Shown here one piece after another: positions 1-10,536 of a stretch of 64,000 nt of DNA (position 1 is its first letter; every line of letters begins with the position of its first letter). Source of the DNA: Neisseria dumasiana (GTDB taxonomy: Bacteria; Pseudomonadota; Gammaproteobacteria; Burkholderiales; Neisseriaceae). The DNA lies in the NCBI RefSeq assembly GCF_022870885.1, contig NZ_CP091509.1, positions 868,001 to 932,000 on the forward strand, written 5' to 3'. The translations under genes were made by a program, and so were the position numbers. The notes below the pieces were generated by a model that saw only the letters and a program-made list of their open reading frames with translations, had not been told where the DNA came from and searched no databases.

Positions 1-85
1 GCGTTTCTTTCGCTTTGTGGTCGGGGGTGGTGCTGCAGGAAAGTAAGGTGAGGGCGGCAAGAACGGTGAGTGCGGTTTTTTTCAT
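1..85 (-). CDS. Lipoprotein, N-terminal fragment (cut by window edge)
   Basis: The minus strand opens with ATG at 83-85 and stays open to the window edge, giving 28 residues. They form a lipoprotein signal peptide: MKK start, a hydrophobic Ala/Leu stretch, then the lipobox LLSC at residues 14-17 and a polar sequence beginning STTPDHK. The mature protein is outside the window, so its function cannot be judged. A DUS stem-loop separates it from the pepA stop, so it is probably transcribed on its own. Confidence 0.6.
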   Translation of the reverse strand, partial: MKKTALTVLAALTLLSCSTTPDHKAKET

Positions 86-147
86 GGCGGTATGTTTTCT
101 TGAGGCGGTTGCGGGAGATGCAGTTTATCAAATTTAGGTGGGTGCTT

Positions 148-231
148 AAAGGCCGTCTGAACAATCAGGCTGCATGCCGTCCGGCATTTGCCGTCGGTGT
201 GATGGGGCAGCTTGATTGTTCAGACGGCCTT
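148..231 (-). terminator. DUS inverted pair downstream of pepA
   Basis: AAAGGCCGTCTGAACAATCA at the left and its exact reverse complement at the right form a 20-bp stem around a loop of about 44 bases. It lies just beyond the pepA stop codon and could serve both as uptake sequence and as transcription terminator. The long loop makes termination less certain than for the tight DUS hairpins elsewhere. Confidence 0.55.
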
Positions 232-254
232 TGCTTACGCTTCGCCTGCTTGGG

Positions 255-1814
<1,560 letters not shown>

Positions 1815-1852
1815 ACGAACACCCGCTTCTGCACCGAAAGCTGCAAAATTTT

Positions 1853-2965
1853 ATGATTTACCAACGCAATTTTATTAAAGAACTTTCCTTCACGGCCGTC
1901 GGCATCTTCGTGGTGCTGCTGGCGGTGCTGGTATCGACGCAGGCCATCAACCTGCTGGGGCGTGCTGCCGACGGCCGCGTGGCGATTGATGCCGTGGCCG
2001 CACTGGTGGGTTTTTGGGTAATCGGCATGACCCCGCTGCTGCTGGTATTAACCGCCTACATCAGCATCTTGACCGTGCTGACGAGATATTGGCGCGACAG
2101 CGAAATGTCGGTTTGGCTTTCATGCGGTCTGGCATTAAAACAATGGATACGCCCCGTTTTGCAGTTTGCGGTGCCCTTTGCCGTGTTGATTGCCGTGATG
2201 CAGCTTTTCGTGATGCCGTGGGCGGAACTGAGAAGCCGTGAATTTGCCGAAATCCTCAAGCAGAAACAAGAGTTATCGTTGGTAGAGGCGGGTGAGTTCC
2301 GCACACTCGGCAAGCGCAACGGGCGGGTGTATTTTGTCGAAACTTTCGACGTGGATTCAGGCATCATGAAAAACCTGTTTTTGCGCGAGCAAGACGATAA
2401 AGGCAACGACAATATCGTGTTTGCCAAAGAAGGCACGTTTTCTTTAAAAGACAACAAGCGCACGCTGGAACTGAGCAACGGCTACCGTTACAGCGGCACA
2501 CCGGGCAAGGCGGACTACAACCAAGTTTCATTCCAACATTTAAGCCTGATTATCAGCACCACGCCGAAAATCATCGACCCCATTTCCCACCGCCGCACCA
2601 TTCCCACCGAAAAATTATTCGGCAGCAGCAATCCGCAGTATCAGGCCGAACTGATGTGGCGTTTGTCGCTGCCCATCAGCGTATTGCTGTTGAGCATATT
2701 GGCTGTGCCGCTTTCCTATTTCAACCCGCGCACCGGCCATACTTATAATATTCTCTTTGCCATCGGCCTTTATCTGATTTACCAAAACGGGCTTACCTTT
2801 CTGCGCAACGCCGTTGAAGACGGCAAACTCAATTTCTGGCTCGGTATGTTGCCGATGCACATACTGATTGCGTTTATCGCCTTTATCCTGCTGCGTGTGC
2901 GCAGTATGCCCGCCCAACCGTTTTGGCAGGCGGTCAAACTCAGCCTGAAAGGCGGTGCGAAATGA
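1853..2965 (+). CDS. lptF: LPS export ABC transporter permease LptF
   Basis: A 370-residue inner-membrane subunit of the LptB2FG transporter that extracts lipooligosaccharide from the inner membrane and passes it to LptC-LptA. The sequence shows N-terminal membrane segments (about residues 12-34, 50-75 and 95-115), a periplasmic beta-jellyroll-like middle, and three C-terminal hydrophobic segments, the YjgP/YjgQ layout. The start MIYQRN at 1853 matches the conserved neisserial beginning; the reading frame extends upstream through a DUS hairpin, which is unlikely to be coding. The stop overlaps the lptG start by four bases (ATGA), indicating translational coupling. Confidence 0.93.
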   Translation: MIYQRNFIKELSFTAVGIFVVLLAVLVSTQAINLLGRAADGRVAIDAVAALVGFWVIGMTPLLLVLTAYISILTVLTRYWRDSEMSVWLSCGLALKQWIRPVLQFAVPFAVLIAVMQLFVMPWAELRSREFAEILKQKQELSLVEAGEFRTLGKRNGRVYFVETFDVDSGIMKNLFLREQDDKGNDNIVFAKEGTFSLKDNKRTLELSNGYRYSGTPGKADYNQVSFQHLSLIISTTPKIIDPISHRRTIPTEKLFGSSNPQYQAELMWRLSLPISVLLLSILAVPLSYFNPRTGHTYNILFAIGLYLIYQNGLTFLRNAVEDGKLNFWLGMLPMHILIAFIAFILLRVRSMPAQPFWQAVKLSLKGGAK

Positions 2966-4029
2966 AACTGCTTACCCGTTACCTCATCAGCCGCCTCAGT
3001 GTAACTTCGTTTTACGCGCTGTTGGCATTTCTCGCGTTATACAGTTTTTTCGACATCATCAACGAAGTGGGCGACATCGGCAAAGGCAGCTACAACGGTG
3101 CCAAAATGATGCAGTATGTGTTTATGCAGATGCCTGCCCATGCCTATGATTTAATGCCGCTGGCCGTATTGATCGGCGGTTTGGTGGCACTCAGCCAGTT
3201 GGCTTCCGGCAGCGAGCTTACCGTAATGAAAACCAGCGGTATGAGTACCAAAAAGCTGATTGCCGTGCTGCTGCAGTTCGGCCTGATTTTTGCCGTATTG
3301 ACCGCACTTTTGGGCGAATGGGTTGCCCCTTCGCTCAGCAGACACGCCGAAAACATGAAAGCCACCGCCGTTAGCGGCAAAATCAGCACCGGCAGCCAAG
3401 GCTTATGGCTGAAAGAGCAGAATAATGTTATCAATGTGCGCGAAATGCTGCCCGACCATACCTTGCTGGGCGTTAAAATCTGGCGGCACAACAATGACTT
3501 TCAGCTTGCCGAAGCCGTTGAAGCGGATTCCGCCGTGGTGGAGAAACACAGCTGGAAGCTGAAAAACGTGCGCCGCAGCTTGCTGGAAAACGGGAAAGTG
3601 CGCACCGAAACCCAAGCCGTACAGCCGTGGCAGGTTAACTTGAACAGCAGTTTGCTCGACGTACTGCTGGTCAAACCCGAGCAAATGTCGGTATCTGCGC
3701 TGGGCACCTATATAGGCCATCTGAAAAACAACAGCCAGCAAACCAAAACTTATGAAATCGCATGGTGGCGCAAACTGATGTATCCGGTTGCCGCTATGGT
3801 GATGGCGCTGGTGGCATTGGCCTTTACGCCGCAAAACACCCGCCACGGCAACATGGGTTTGAGGTTGTTCGGCGGCATCTGCTTGGGCTTGGCCTTCCAC
3901 TTTGCCGGCCGCCTGTTCGGTTTTACCGGCGAACTCTACGGCGTGCCGCCTTTTGTCGCGGCGGTTTTGCCGACGCTTCTTTTCGGGGTTTTAGGCGTTT
4001 ATTTGATCCGCAAGCAGGAAAAGCGTTAA
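2962..4029 (+). CDS. lptG: LPS export ABC transporter permease LptG
   Basis: A 355-residue partner of LptF in the LptB2FG complex. It begins MKLLTRYLISRLSVTSF and has the same arrangement: N-terminal transmembrane segments, a periplasmic jellyroll-like domain (about residues 130-260) and three C-terminal hydrophobic segments (about 270-350). The ATG lies inside the lptF stop (ATGA), so the two genes form one operon. The ATPase lptB is not in the window. A perfect DUS palindrome follows 32 bases after the stop. Confidence 0.93.
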   Translation: MKLLTRYLISRLSVTSFYALLAFLALYSFFDIINEVGDIGKGSYNGAKMMQYVFMQMPAHAYDLMPLAVLIGGLVALSQLASGSELTVMKTSGMSTKKLIAVLLQFGLIFAVLTALLGEWVAPSLSRHAENMKATAVSGKISTGSQGLWLKEQNNVINVREMLPDHTLLGVKIWRHNNDFQLAEAVEADSAVVEKHSWKLKNVRRSLLENGKVRTETQAVQPWQVNLNSSLLDVLLVKPEQMSVSALGTYIGHLKNNSQQTKTYEIAWWRKLMYPVAAMVMALVALAFTPQNTRHGNMGLRLFGGICLGLAFHFAGRLFGFTGELYGVPPFVAAVLPTLLFGVLGVYLIRKQEKR

Positions 4030-4061
4030 GCGATACCATGTAATCAGAACAATAAGCAAGG

Positions 4062-4087
4062 GGCCGTCTGAAAATTTTCAGACGGCC
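4062..4087 (+). terminator. DUS palindrome after lptG
   Basis: GGCCGTCTGAAAA followed directly by its complement makes a 26-base perfect palindrome at the end of the lptFG operon. There is no long U-tract, so its strength as a terminator is uncertain. Confidence 0.6.
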
Positions 4088-4100
4088 TTGTATTAAAAAC

Positions 4101-4128
4101 GTGTTGATTGACTTGTGTTGATTGACTA
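4101..4128. repeat. Tandem 14-bp repeat upstream of the epimerase gene
   Basis: GTGTTGATTGACTT occurs twice head-to-tail, the second copy differing in its last base. The unit resembles the end of the Correia-like elements found elsewhere here (TTGATTGACTATA), so this may be a duplicated remnant of such an end. It lies about 20 bases before the GTG start of the next gene. Confidence 0.55.
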
Positions 4129-4147
4129 AAGATAGCAGGAGAACAGC

Positions 4148-4987
4148 GTGAATATTTTAATTTTGGGCGGCAACGGCTTTATCGGCAGGCGTGCGGCGGC
4201 GATCCTGCGTGAGCGCGGTCATGAAGTTGTGGCGGCGGGGCGCAAAGAGTGTAATTATCTTCGTCTTGATGAGGCGGTGGCTAGAGCGTTGCTGCGCGGA
4301 AAAGATGTGGTGATTAACGCTGTGGGCGTGATGAGCCGTCATGCAGATATTTTGGAGCAGGTGCATCACCGCGCACCGGAGCAGCTGGCGCAGTGGGCGG
4401 AGCAGGAGGGTGTGTCGCGCTGGGTGCAGCTTTCTGCCTTGGGTGCGGACGCGCAGAGCGGTATTGCTTTTGTCGGCAGTAAAGGGCGGGGCGACCGCGC
4501 GGTGTATGCTTCGGGCGTGCAGGTGTCGATTGCGCGGCCTTCGGTGGTGTATGGGCGCGGCGGAGTGAGTTGCGAGCTGTTTATTCTGTTGGCCAAACTG
4601 CCGCTGTTGGCGATGCCTGCGGGCGGGCGTTTTGATGTTCAGCCCGTACATGTAGCCGAAGTGGCCGAAGGTTTGGCTAATCTGGCGGAAAATCCGGCCG
4701 AACACGGCACGGTTATCAATATGACGGGCGGCCGTGCGCTGACGTTGGCGGATTATTTCAACACATTGCGTGCAACCCTACACAAAAAGCCGCCGCAAAA
4801 AATGATTGCGCTGCCGTTGTCTTGGATTAAGCCGCTGTTGCCGTTGGCGAATATCGTCAGCAACGGCGTACTCAGCCCGGGAAGTATCGCATTGTTGGAG
4901 CAGGGTTCGTGTGCGGATAACGGAGCGTTTGCTTCGCTGTTGGGGCGGGAGCCGCTATCGCCGGAAGAGTTTGCCGATACGCCCTAA
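4148..4987 (+). CDS. NAD-dependent epimerase/dehydratase-like (atypical SDR) protein
   Basis: A 279-residue extended or atypical SDR. The nucleotide-binding motif GGNGFIG lies at residues 7-13, and the order Rossmann domain then substrate domain resembles NDUFA9/complex-I-associated and YfcH-like SDRs. The full catalytic YxxxK is not obvious, so an enzymatic role is uncertain. Translation starts at GTG with AGGAG about seven bases upstream; no in-frame ATG fits as well. The gene stands alone between the lptFG terminator and a repeat-rich gap. Substrate cannot be inferred. Confidence 0.8.
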   Translation: MNILILGGNGFIGRRAAAILRERGHEVVAAGRKECNYLRLDEAVARALLRGKDVVINAVGVMSRHADILEQVHHRAPEQLAQWAEQEGVSRWVQLSALGADAQSGIAFVGSKGRGDRAVYASGVQVSIARPSVVYGRGGVSCELFILLAKLPLLAMPAGGRFDVQPVHVAEVAEGLANLAENPAEHGTVINMTGGRALTLADYFNTLRATLHKKPPQKMIALPLSWIKPLLPLANIVSNGVLSPGSIALLEQGSCADNGAFASLLGREPLSPEEFADTP

Positions 4988-5064
4988 CATAATCTGCCCA
5001 ACATGTTTTCAGACGGCCTGAAGCTTTTCAAACCCGTTGATATTGTGGTGAATCAACTTAAAAA

Positions 5065-5117
5065 AGCAACCGTTGCATCATACCCAGGTTAAGCCCGAGT
5101 ATGATGCAACGGTTGCT
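5065..5117. repeat. Long hairpin, shared core with 31467-31495
   Basis: AGCAACCGTTGCATCATAC (5065-5083) pairs perfectly with GTATGATGCAACGGTTGCT (5099-5117), a 19-bp stem. The 15-base loop can pair further around TTAAGCCCGA. The upstream sequence TGAATCAACTTAAAAAAGC and the core GTTAAGCCCGAGTATGA recur at about 31.44-31.50 kb, so this is a dispersed repeat. It lies downstream of the epimerase gene. Confidence 0.75.
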
Positions 5118-5165
5118 AAAATTGAGTAGGTTAAGTATAGCTTTGAGTGTATTTTCAGACGGCCT

Positions 5166-5310
5166 GAGACCTTTGCAAAACCCCCATCTGCGGCGCATTT
5201 CTGCGTTGTGCGCTGAACACCCGTTTGCCTATCTAAATATGATATGTCTGCACTCGCGGTGCTGCTACGCCTTGAACGGCATCCACATCTGAAGGTTTTG
5301 CAAAGGTCTC
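5166..5310. repeat. MITE-like element, copy 1 (145 bp)
   Basis: Bounded by GAGACCTTTGCAAAAC on the left and its near-complement GTTTTGCAAAGGTCTC on the right. The interior (CATCTGCGGCGCATTTCTGCG, then GATATGTCTGCACTCGC) is shared with copies at 15600-15742 and 39071-39211. It encodes no transposase. The termini match those I recall for neisserial IS1106-type IS5-family elements. The left end immediately follows a DUS complement (TTCAGACGGCCT). Confidence 0.8.
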
Positions 5311-5346
5311 GGCCTATTCAAACTTGTTCGAGAACTGGTTTGAGAA

Positions 5347-6729
5347 TCAGTCTGCCAATAAACCGCGCCAGCGTTCTACCTGCAAGCGCACTTGCTCAGG
5401 CGCGGTGCCGCCCAAGTGGTTACGGGCATTCAAGCTGCCTTCGGGCGTGAGCACGCTGTAAACATCTTCGGTTATCAGGTTGCTGAAACCCTGTAAAACA
5501 TTCAGAGGCAGTTCGCTCAAATCCACGCCCTGCGAATCGGCATGGCGCACGGCAAGGGCAACGACTTCGTGGCTGTCGCGGAAAGGCATTCCTTTTTTCA
5601 CCAGATAATCGGCCAAATCGGTTGCCGTGGCAAAACCCTGCATCACGGCGGCACGCATGTTTTCGGGCTTAACGGTTACGCCGCGCATCATGTCGGCATA
5701 AATACGCAAAGTATCAATCAGGGTGTCGGCAGTATCGAAAAGAGGTTCTTTGTCTTCCTGATTGTCTTTGTTGTAGGCCAAAGGTTGCGATTTCATCAGC
5801 ATAATCAGGCCGGTAAGGTGGCCGATAACTCGGCCGGATTTGCCGCGCACCAGTTCGGGCACGTCGGGGTTTTTCTTTTGCGGCATGATCGAAGAGCCGG
5901 TGCAGAAGCGGTCGGCAATGTCGATAAAGCCGAAGCGCGGGCTCATCCACAAAATCAACTCTTCGCTCAAGCGGCTCAAATGCACCATAATCAGGCTGGC
6001 TGCAGCGGTAAACTCAATCGCAAAATCGCGGTCGGAAACGGCATCGAGCGAGTTTTGGCAGATTTGCTCGAAGCCGAGCAGTTCGGCGGTGGTTTCGCGG
6101 CTGATGGGGTAGGTGGTGCCGGCCAGGGCGGCGGCACCCAAAGGCATGCGGTTTACGCGCTTGCGGCAGTCGGCCATGCGCTCGAAATCGCGCCCCAGCA
6201 TTTCCACATAAGCAAGTATGTGGTGGCCGAAACTTACCGGCTGGGCAACTTGGAGATGGGTAAATCCGGGCATCACAACATCGGCGTTGCGTTCCGCCAA
6301 ATCAACCAGTGCCGATTGCAGATCGCGGATAAGGGTTTGGATGTCGGTAATCTGGTCGCGCAGCCATAAGCGGATGTCGGTAGCCACTTGGTCGTTGCGG
6401 CTGCGGCCGGTATGGAGACGTTTGCCGGCATCGCCTATTTTGTCGGTTAAATGGCGCTCGATATTCATGTGCACATCTTCGAGATCAAGCGACCACTCCA
6501 TTCGGCCGGATTCGATTTCTGCTATAATATCGGCCATTCCCTGACGGATGGCAGTTAAGTCTTCTCTACTCAATACGCCTGCTTGTTCAAGCATCTGAGC
6601 ATGGGCTAAAGAGCCTTGTATATCCCACTTTGCCAAGCGTTTGTCGAAGTCGATAGAGCCGGTGTATTTTTTCACCAGCTCGGCTACGGGTTCATTAAAA
6701 CGCCCCGACCAGGTTTTATTATCGTTCAT
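5347..6729 (-). CDS. argH: Argininosuccinate lyase
   Basis: A 460-residue cytosolic lyase that splits argininosuccinate into arginine and fumarate, the last step of arginine synthesis. It belongs to the fumarase/aspartase superfamily; the signature [12 protein letters not shown] lies around residue 280. The start at 6729 ([11 protein letters not shown]) fits the conserved N-terminus of neisserial ArgH, and a longer frame upstream would run into the opposite-strand sensor kinase. No other arg genes are adjacent. It is divergent from the kinase gene, with only about 46 bases between the two starts. Confidence 0.95.
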   Translation of the reverse strand: MNDNKTWSGRFNEPVAELVKKYTGSIDFDKRLAKWDIQGSLAHAQMLEQAGVLSREDLTAIRQGMADIIAEIESGRMEWSLDLEDVHMNIERHLTDKIGDAGKRLHTGRSRNDQVATDIRLWLRDQITDIQTLIRDLQSALVDLAERNADVVMPGFTHLQVAQPVSFGHHILAYVEMLGRDFERMADCRKRVNRMPLGAAALAGTTYPISRETTAELLGFEQICQNSLDAVSDRDFAIEFTAAASLIMVHLSRLSEELILWMSPRFGFIDIADRFCTGSSIMPQKKNPDVPELVRGKSGRVIGHLTGLIMLMKSQPLAYNKDNQEDKEPLFDTADTLIDTLRIYADMMRGVTVKPENMRAAVMQGFATATDLADYLVKKGMPFRDSHEVVALAVRHADSQGVDLSELPLNVLQGFSNLITEDVYSVLTPEGSLNARNHLGGTAPEQVRLQVERWRGLLAD

Positions 6730-6775
6730 AAAATTCATCCACTCAGTTGTCGCATTTAGAGAGTTTGTTGTAAAG

Positions 6776-7813
6776 ATGCCTATTATACGCCAAATACAAT
6801 CTTGGTTTGCACTTCCTGATTTACGGAATTTCGGTACCATCTCGCGTTTGATTTTGTCGAGCATATTGGGTCTGATGGCCTTTCCGTTGATCAGTCTCTC
6901 CAATGCGAGCTATATCGACCAGCTTTACCATAATGCGGCATGGGCGGCGCCTACGTTGCTGGCGATTTTGATTAAAGGTTATCTGCTTGCCAACTCTTTG
7001 CCGCGTATTACCGAATCGAAATTCGCCGTATTGATCGTGCATATCAGCAATCTGATCATTTTTACGGTTGTGGATTATGTGGTGCTCGGCGAACGTATGT
7101 ATTTTTGGCAGCATTTCTTTCTGTTTAACTTTTTTGCTTTGGGTTTTATGTACACCGAAGCTTCGCGCCGCCACAGTTTGGTTCCCTCGCTTTCGGAGGC
7201 GCGCCTGAGTGCGCTGACCGCGCGTATCCGCCCGCATTTTTTGTTTAACAGCTTAAACGCGGCCATCAGTTTGATCAGGCTCCGCCCTTACGATGCAGAA
7301 ACGCTGCTGGAAAATCTGGCCAATTTGTTCCGCGCCCAATTGCGCGACGGCAGCCAAAACAGCACGCTCGGGCAGGAAATCGAATGGGCGCAGGAATACA
7401 TTGCCATCGAGCAGATCCGTATGGGGCATACGCGCGTTCAGGTAATGTGGCAGCATCACGCGCCCGACGATGCGGAAACCCCCCATCTTTTGTTGCAGCC
7501 GCTGCTGGAAAATGCGGTATTCCACGGTATTGAATCAACCCACCGTCCGGGCTGTATTTCGGTGTTGACCACGCGCCAGAAGCATTGGATTTATATCCGC
7601 ATTGAAAATCCTTATGTGCCGACCGAGAGTGAAGAAAACGCCAAACCGCATAAAGGCAATTCGATGGCTTTGCGTAATTTGAAAGAGCGTTTGGCATTGA
7701 TGTACGACAACGATGCGGTGATTAAAAGCCGCCAGCTTGACGGCATTTTCCGTGTCGATATCCGCTTGCCCTACCGCAAGAAATCGTCTGATTTGAAAAA
7801 ACTGTTCGGTTAG
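6776..7813 (+). CDS. Sensor histidine kinase, LytS/AlgZ type
   Basis: A 345-residue membrane-bound kinase. Four or so hydrophobic segments fill residues 20-135. They are followed by a His_kinase (PF06580) domain with the phospho-acceptor motif [10 protein letters not shown] (His about 154) and an HATPase N-box [10 protein letters not shown] at about 241-250. This class usually signals through LytTR/AlgR-type regulators, but no response-regulator gene lies on either side, so it is unpartnered here. The ATG at 6776 is chosen because the longer frame overlaps argH antisense. A strong DUS terminator follows. Confidence 0.87.
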   Translation: MPIIRQIQSWFALPDLRNFGTISRLILSSILGLMAFPLISLSNASYIDQLYHNAAWAAPTLLAILIKGYLLANSLPRITESKFAVLIVHISNLIIFTVVDYVVLGERMYFWQHFFLFNFFALGFMYTEASRRHSLVPSLSEARLSALTARIRPHFLFNSLNAAISLIRLRPYDAETLLENLANLFRAQLRDGSQNSTLGQEIEWAQEYIAIEQIRMGHTRVQVMWQHHAPDDAETPHLLLQPLLENAVFHGIESTHRPGCISVLTTRQKHWIYIRIENPYVPTESEENAKPHKGNSMALRNLKERLALMYDNDAVIKSRQLDGIFRVDIRLPYRKKSSDLKKLFG

Positions 7814-7860
7814 TTAATGGTTAATCATTGCCTGCATGTTTGATGCTGCAAAAGGTTCTC

Positions 7861-7898
7861 AGGCCGTCTGAAACTGTTTTTTCAGACGGCCTTTTTTT
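7861..7898 (+). terminator. DUS-hairpin terminator after the sensor kinase
   Basis: AGGCCGTCTGAAA and TTTCAGACGGCCT form a 13-bp stem with a 6-base loop, directly followed by seven T residues. This is a textbook intrinsic terminator built from a DUS pair. Confidence 0.85.
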
Positions 7899-8052
7899 AT
7901 GATTTGCCGGTTGCTTGGGTTTAGGGAAAACAGCAATACAATCATAGCCTTTAACATAGCTCGTTCATCAAATACGGCTATTGCCTCCGGATTCTTTTCA
8001 GCTTCAACTTAAGCTATAATAACGTGTTAGCACATTCATTTTGTTATTGTTC

Positions 8053-9312
8053 ATGCAACTCACCGCTGTCGGTCTCAATCATCAAACCGCACCTCTCAGT
8101 ATCCGCGAAAAGCTGGCTTTCACTGCCGAAAGCCTGCCCGAAGCGGTGCGCGCGTTGACTGCGGGCGGGGGCGCGCAGGAAGCCGTTATTCTCTCTACCT
8201 GCAACCGCACGGAGCTTTATTGTGTGGGCGATGAAGAATACATCGTCAAATGGCTTTCGGCTTATCACGGTATCAGTGCCGATGAAATCCGGCCTTATCT
8301 TTACACTTTGGATAACGACGAAACCATACGCCATGCTTTCCGTGTAGCCTGCGGTTTGGATTCTATGGTGTTGGGCGAGCCTCAAATTCTCGGCCAAATC
8401 AAAGATGCGGTGCGGGTGGCTCAAGAGCAGCATACTGTCGATACTTGGCTCAATGCGCTGTTTCAGAAAACATTTGCTGTGGCTAAAGAAGTGCGCACCG
8501 GCACGGCGGTGGGCGAAAATTCGGTTTCGATGGCGGCTGCTTCCGTGAAAATGGCCGAGCAGATTTTTCCCGATATTGCCGATTTGAACGTATTGTTTAT
8601 CGGTGCGGGCGAGATGATTGAGTTGGTGGCCACTTATTTTGCCGCCAAAAGCCCGCGCCTGATTACGGTAGCCAACCGCACTTTGCCCCGTGCTCAGGAG
8701 TTGTGCGAAAAACTCAGTGTCAATGCCGAGCCGCGCTTGTTATCCGAATTGCCGGAAATTTTGTATGAATACGATGTGATCGTGTCTTCTACGGCCAGCC
8801 AATTGCCGATTGTGGGTAAAGGCATGGTGGAGCGCGCGTTGAAGCAGCGTCAGAATATGCCTGTGTTTATGCTTGATTTGGCCGTGCCGCGTGATATCGA
8901 GGCCGAAGTAGGCGATTTGGGCGATGCTTATCTTTATACGGTGGACGATATTGCCAATATTGTGCAAACCGGCCAGCAGGCCCGCCGCCAAGCTGCGGAG
9001 GCTGCCGAGGCGATGGTCGATCAGAAAGTGGGCGAGTTTGTCGAGTGGCAAAAAGGCCGCCAGAATGTGCCGATGATCCGTGCTTTGCGCGACGAAGGCG
9101 AACGGGCGCGCCGTCAGGTTTTGGAAAATGCCATGAAGCAGTTGGCCAAAGGTACGCCGCCCGAAGAGGTGTTGGAAAGGTTGTCGGTGCAGTTGACCAA
9201 CAAGCTGCTGCATTCGCCGTCGCGCACCTTGAATAAAGCCGGTTCGCAAAGCAGCGATTTGGTGGATGCCGTGGCGCAGATTTATGATTTGGAGCATTTG
9301 AAGCAGGGCTGA
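8053..9312 (+). CDS. hemA: Glutamyl-tRNA reductase
   Basis: A 419-residue enzyme that reduces glutamyl-tRNA to glutamate-1-semialdehyde with NADPH, the entry step of C5-pathway tetrapyrrole synthesis. The catalytic Cys50 lies in STCNRTELY, the glycine-rich NADPH site is near residue 180 (FIGAGEMIE), and a C-terminal helical dimerisation domain follows. The ATG at 8053 (MQLTAVGLNHQTAP) matches the family start; an in-frame TTG 12 bases earlier is less likely. The gene is monocistronic, between the kinase terminator and a convergent bidirectional terminator. Confidence 0.95.
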   Translation: MQLTAVGLNHQTAPLSIREKLAFTAESLPEAVRALTAGGGAQEAVILSTCNRTELYCVGDEEYIVKWLSAYHGISADEIRPYLYTLDNDETIRHAFRVACGLDSMVLGEPQILGQIKDAVRVAQEQHTVDTWLNALFQKTFAVAKEVRTGTAVGENSVSMAAASVKMAEQIFPDIADLNVLFIGAGEMIELVATYFAAKSPRLITVANRTLPRAQELCEKLSVNAEPRLLSELPEILYEYDVIVSSTASQLPIVGKGMVERALKQRQNMPVFMLDLAVPRDIEAEVGDLGDAYLYTVDDIANIVQTGQQARRQAAEAAEAMVDQKVGEFVEWQKGRQNVPMIRALRDEGERARRQVLENAMKQLAKGTPPEEVLERLSVQLTNKLLHSPSRTLNKAGSQSSDLVDAVAQIYDLEHLKQG

Positions 9313-9338
9313 ATTGAGGCCGTCTGAAAAATGTGATT

Positions 9339-9375
9339 AAAAAAACCGATGCTCAGAAACGGCATCGGTTTTTTT
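9339..9375. terminator. Bidirectional terminator between hemA and nusB
   Basis: Seven A residues plus CCGATGC pair with GCATCGG plus seven T residues around a 9-base loop. The symmetry gives a U-tract on both strands, suiting the convergent hemA and nusB genes. Confidence 0.85.
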
Positions 9376-9430
9376 AGGTTTTAAATCTGTGAAACTGATT
9401 TAAAAAAATTTTTGCTTTTAGTTGCGCTTT

Positions 9431-9856
9431 TTAGTTGCGCTTGGGGTCGTTCGGGCGCAGTTGCACGGCGAGTTTGTCGAGAATGCCGTTAACGAATTTG
9501 TGCCCGTCGGTGCCGCCGAAGGTTTTGGTTACTTCGATGGCTTCGTTAATGATAACGGGGTAGGGGGTTTCGGGCATGGCATTCAGTTCGTGGCATGCCA
9601 TCAGCAATACCGCACGCTCGATGGGGCTGAGTTCGTTTTCGTCGCGGTCGAGCAGGGGGCGGATTTGCTGCATATATTCGCGTTGGTTGGCTTGGGTACC
9701 GAAGAAGAGGGCGGAAAACAGTTCGTCGTCGGCTTTTTTGAAGTCGCTGCTTTCGCGGATGTTTTTGGCGGTTTCGGCAGCGGGTGCGCCGGTAAGGGCG
9801 GATTGGTAGAGTGCCTGAACGGTAAATTCGCGGGCGCGGCGGCGGGGAGTTTTCAT
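9431..9856 (-). CDS. nusB: Transcription antitermination factor NusB
   Basis: A 141-residue all-helical RNA-binding protein that joins NusE (S10) on boxA RNA to promote processive rRNA transcription. The basic start MKTPRRRAREFTVQALYQ and the length are typical. It lies downstream of ribH on the same strand, the common ribH-nusB pairing. A DUS inverted pair sits between the two genes and may attenuate read-through. The frame ends in a basic NDPKRN tail. Confidence 0.93.
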   Translation of the reverse strand: MKTPRRRAREFTVQALYQSALTGAPAAETAKNIRESSDFKKADDELFSALFFGTQANQREYMQQIRPLLDRDENELSPIERAVLLMACHELNAMPETPYPVIINEAIEVTKTFGGTDGHKFVNGILDKLAVQLRPNDPKRN

Positions 9857-9879
9857 GGTGAATCCTTATGGTGTAACTG

Positions 9880-9913
9880 TTCAGACGGCCTGCGGCGGGT
9901 GAGGCCGTCTGAA
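9880..9913 (-). terminator. DUS inverted pair between ribH and nusB
   Basis: TTCAGACGGCCT and AGGCCGTCTGAA flank a 10-base loop between two co-oriented minus-strand genes. No U-tract follows on the minus strand, so it may only attenuate transcription from ribH into nusB. Confidence 0.5.
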
Positions 9914-9925
9914 AACGGGCGGGCT

Positions 9926-10423
9926 TTATTCGTCTTCTTCAAATTCTTCAAAGTCGTCGATGGCCTGCTCGCTCCACAAGCGGTTGAGCAAGTTGGCGCA
10001 CTCAACGGCCACAACGGCGGCATCGGTGGCTTTTTCTTCGATGCGCGCATGTGCCTGTTCATCGTTTTCGGTGGTGAGGATGGCGTTGGCAATCGGCATG
10101 TGGTAATCGAGGCCGACTCGGGTAATGGCGGCTCCCGATTCGTTCGCCACCAGCTCGAAGTGGTAGGTTTCGCCGCGGATAACCGCACCGATGGCAATCA
10201 GCGCGTCGTATTGCATGGATTGTGCCATCTCTTGCAGGATCAACGGCACTTCCAATGCGCCGGGAACGGTGGCAACGGTAATGTTGTCGGTATGCACGCC
10301 CAAGCTGATGAGTTTGTCGGTGCAGACTTTGAGCATTGCGCTGCCGATTTCGTTGCTGAAGCGGGCTTGTACGATACCGATGCGTAAGTTTGTGCCTTCG
10401 TGGTCAGGTTCGATGATGTTCAT
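9926..10423 (-). CDS. ribH: 6,7-dimethyl-8-ribityllumazine synthase
   Basis: A 165-residue enzyme condensing 5-amino-6-ribitylaminouracil with dihydroxybutanone phosphate, the penultimate step of riboflavin synthesis. Visible motifs are the substrate loop [11 protein letters not shown] near the N-terminus and [12 protein letters not shown] in the middle, with the catalytic His in YHFE. The start at 10423 ([10 protein letters not shown]) is preferred because the upstream extension runs through DUS sequence. The acidic tail FEEFEEDE is slightly unusual but at the normal end of the domain. It is followed by nusB. Confidence 0.95.
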   Translation of the reverse strand: MNIIEPDHEGTNLRIGIVQARFSNEIGSAMLKVCTDKLISLGVHTDNITVATVPGALEVPLILQEMAQSMQYDALIAIGAVIRGETYHFELVANESGAAITRVGLDYHMPIANAILTTENDEQAHARIEEKATDAAVVAVECANLLNRLWSEQAIDDFEEFEEDE

Positions 10424-10536
10424 GATTCGGTTTCCATAGAGAGAAGTTAGAAAATAAAGGGTTTGCAAGCAGCGGCTTAATGTATGTGCCGTTGCGGGTG
10501 TTGTTGTGAGGCCGTCTGAAAACAGGTGTTGCGGAA

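Noticed and set aside
5101..5450. Short open frames encoding peptides such as LHSRCCYALNGIHI and ALAVLLRLERHPH, recurring near 15.6 kb and 39.1 kb
   Set aside because: They are translations of the MITE-like repeat; the peptide similarity only reflects the repeated DNA, and no ribosome site is present.
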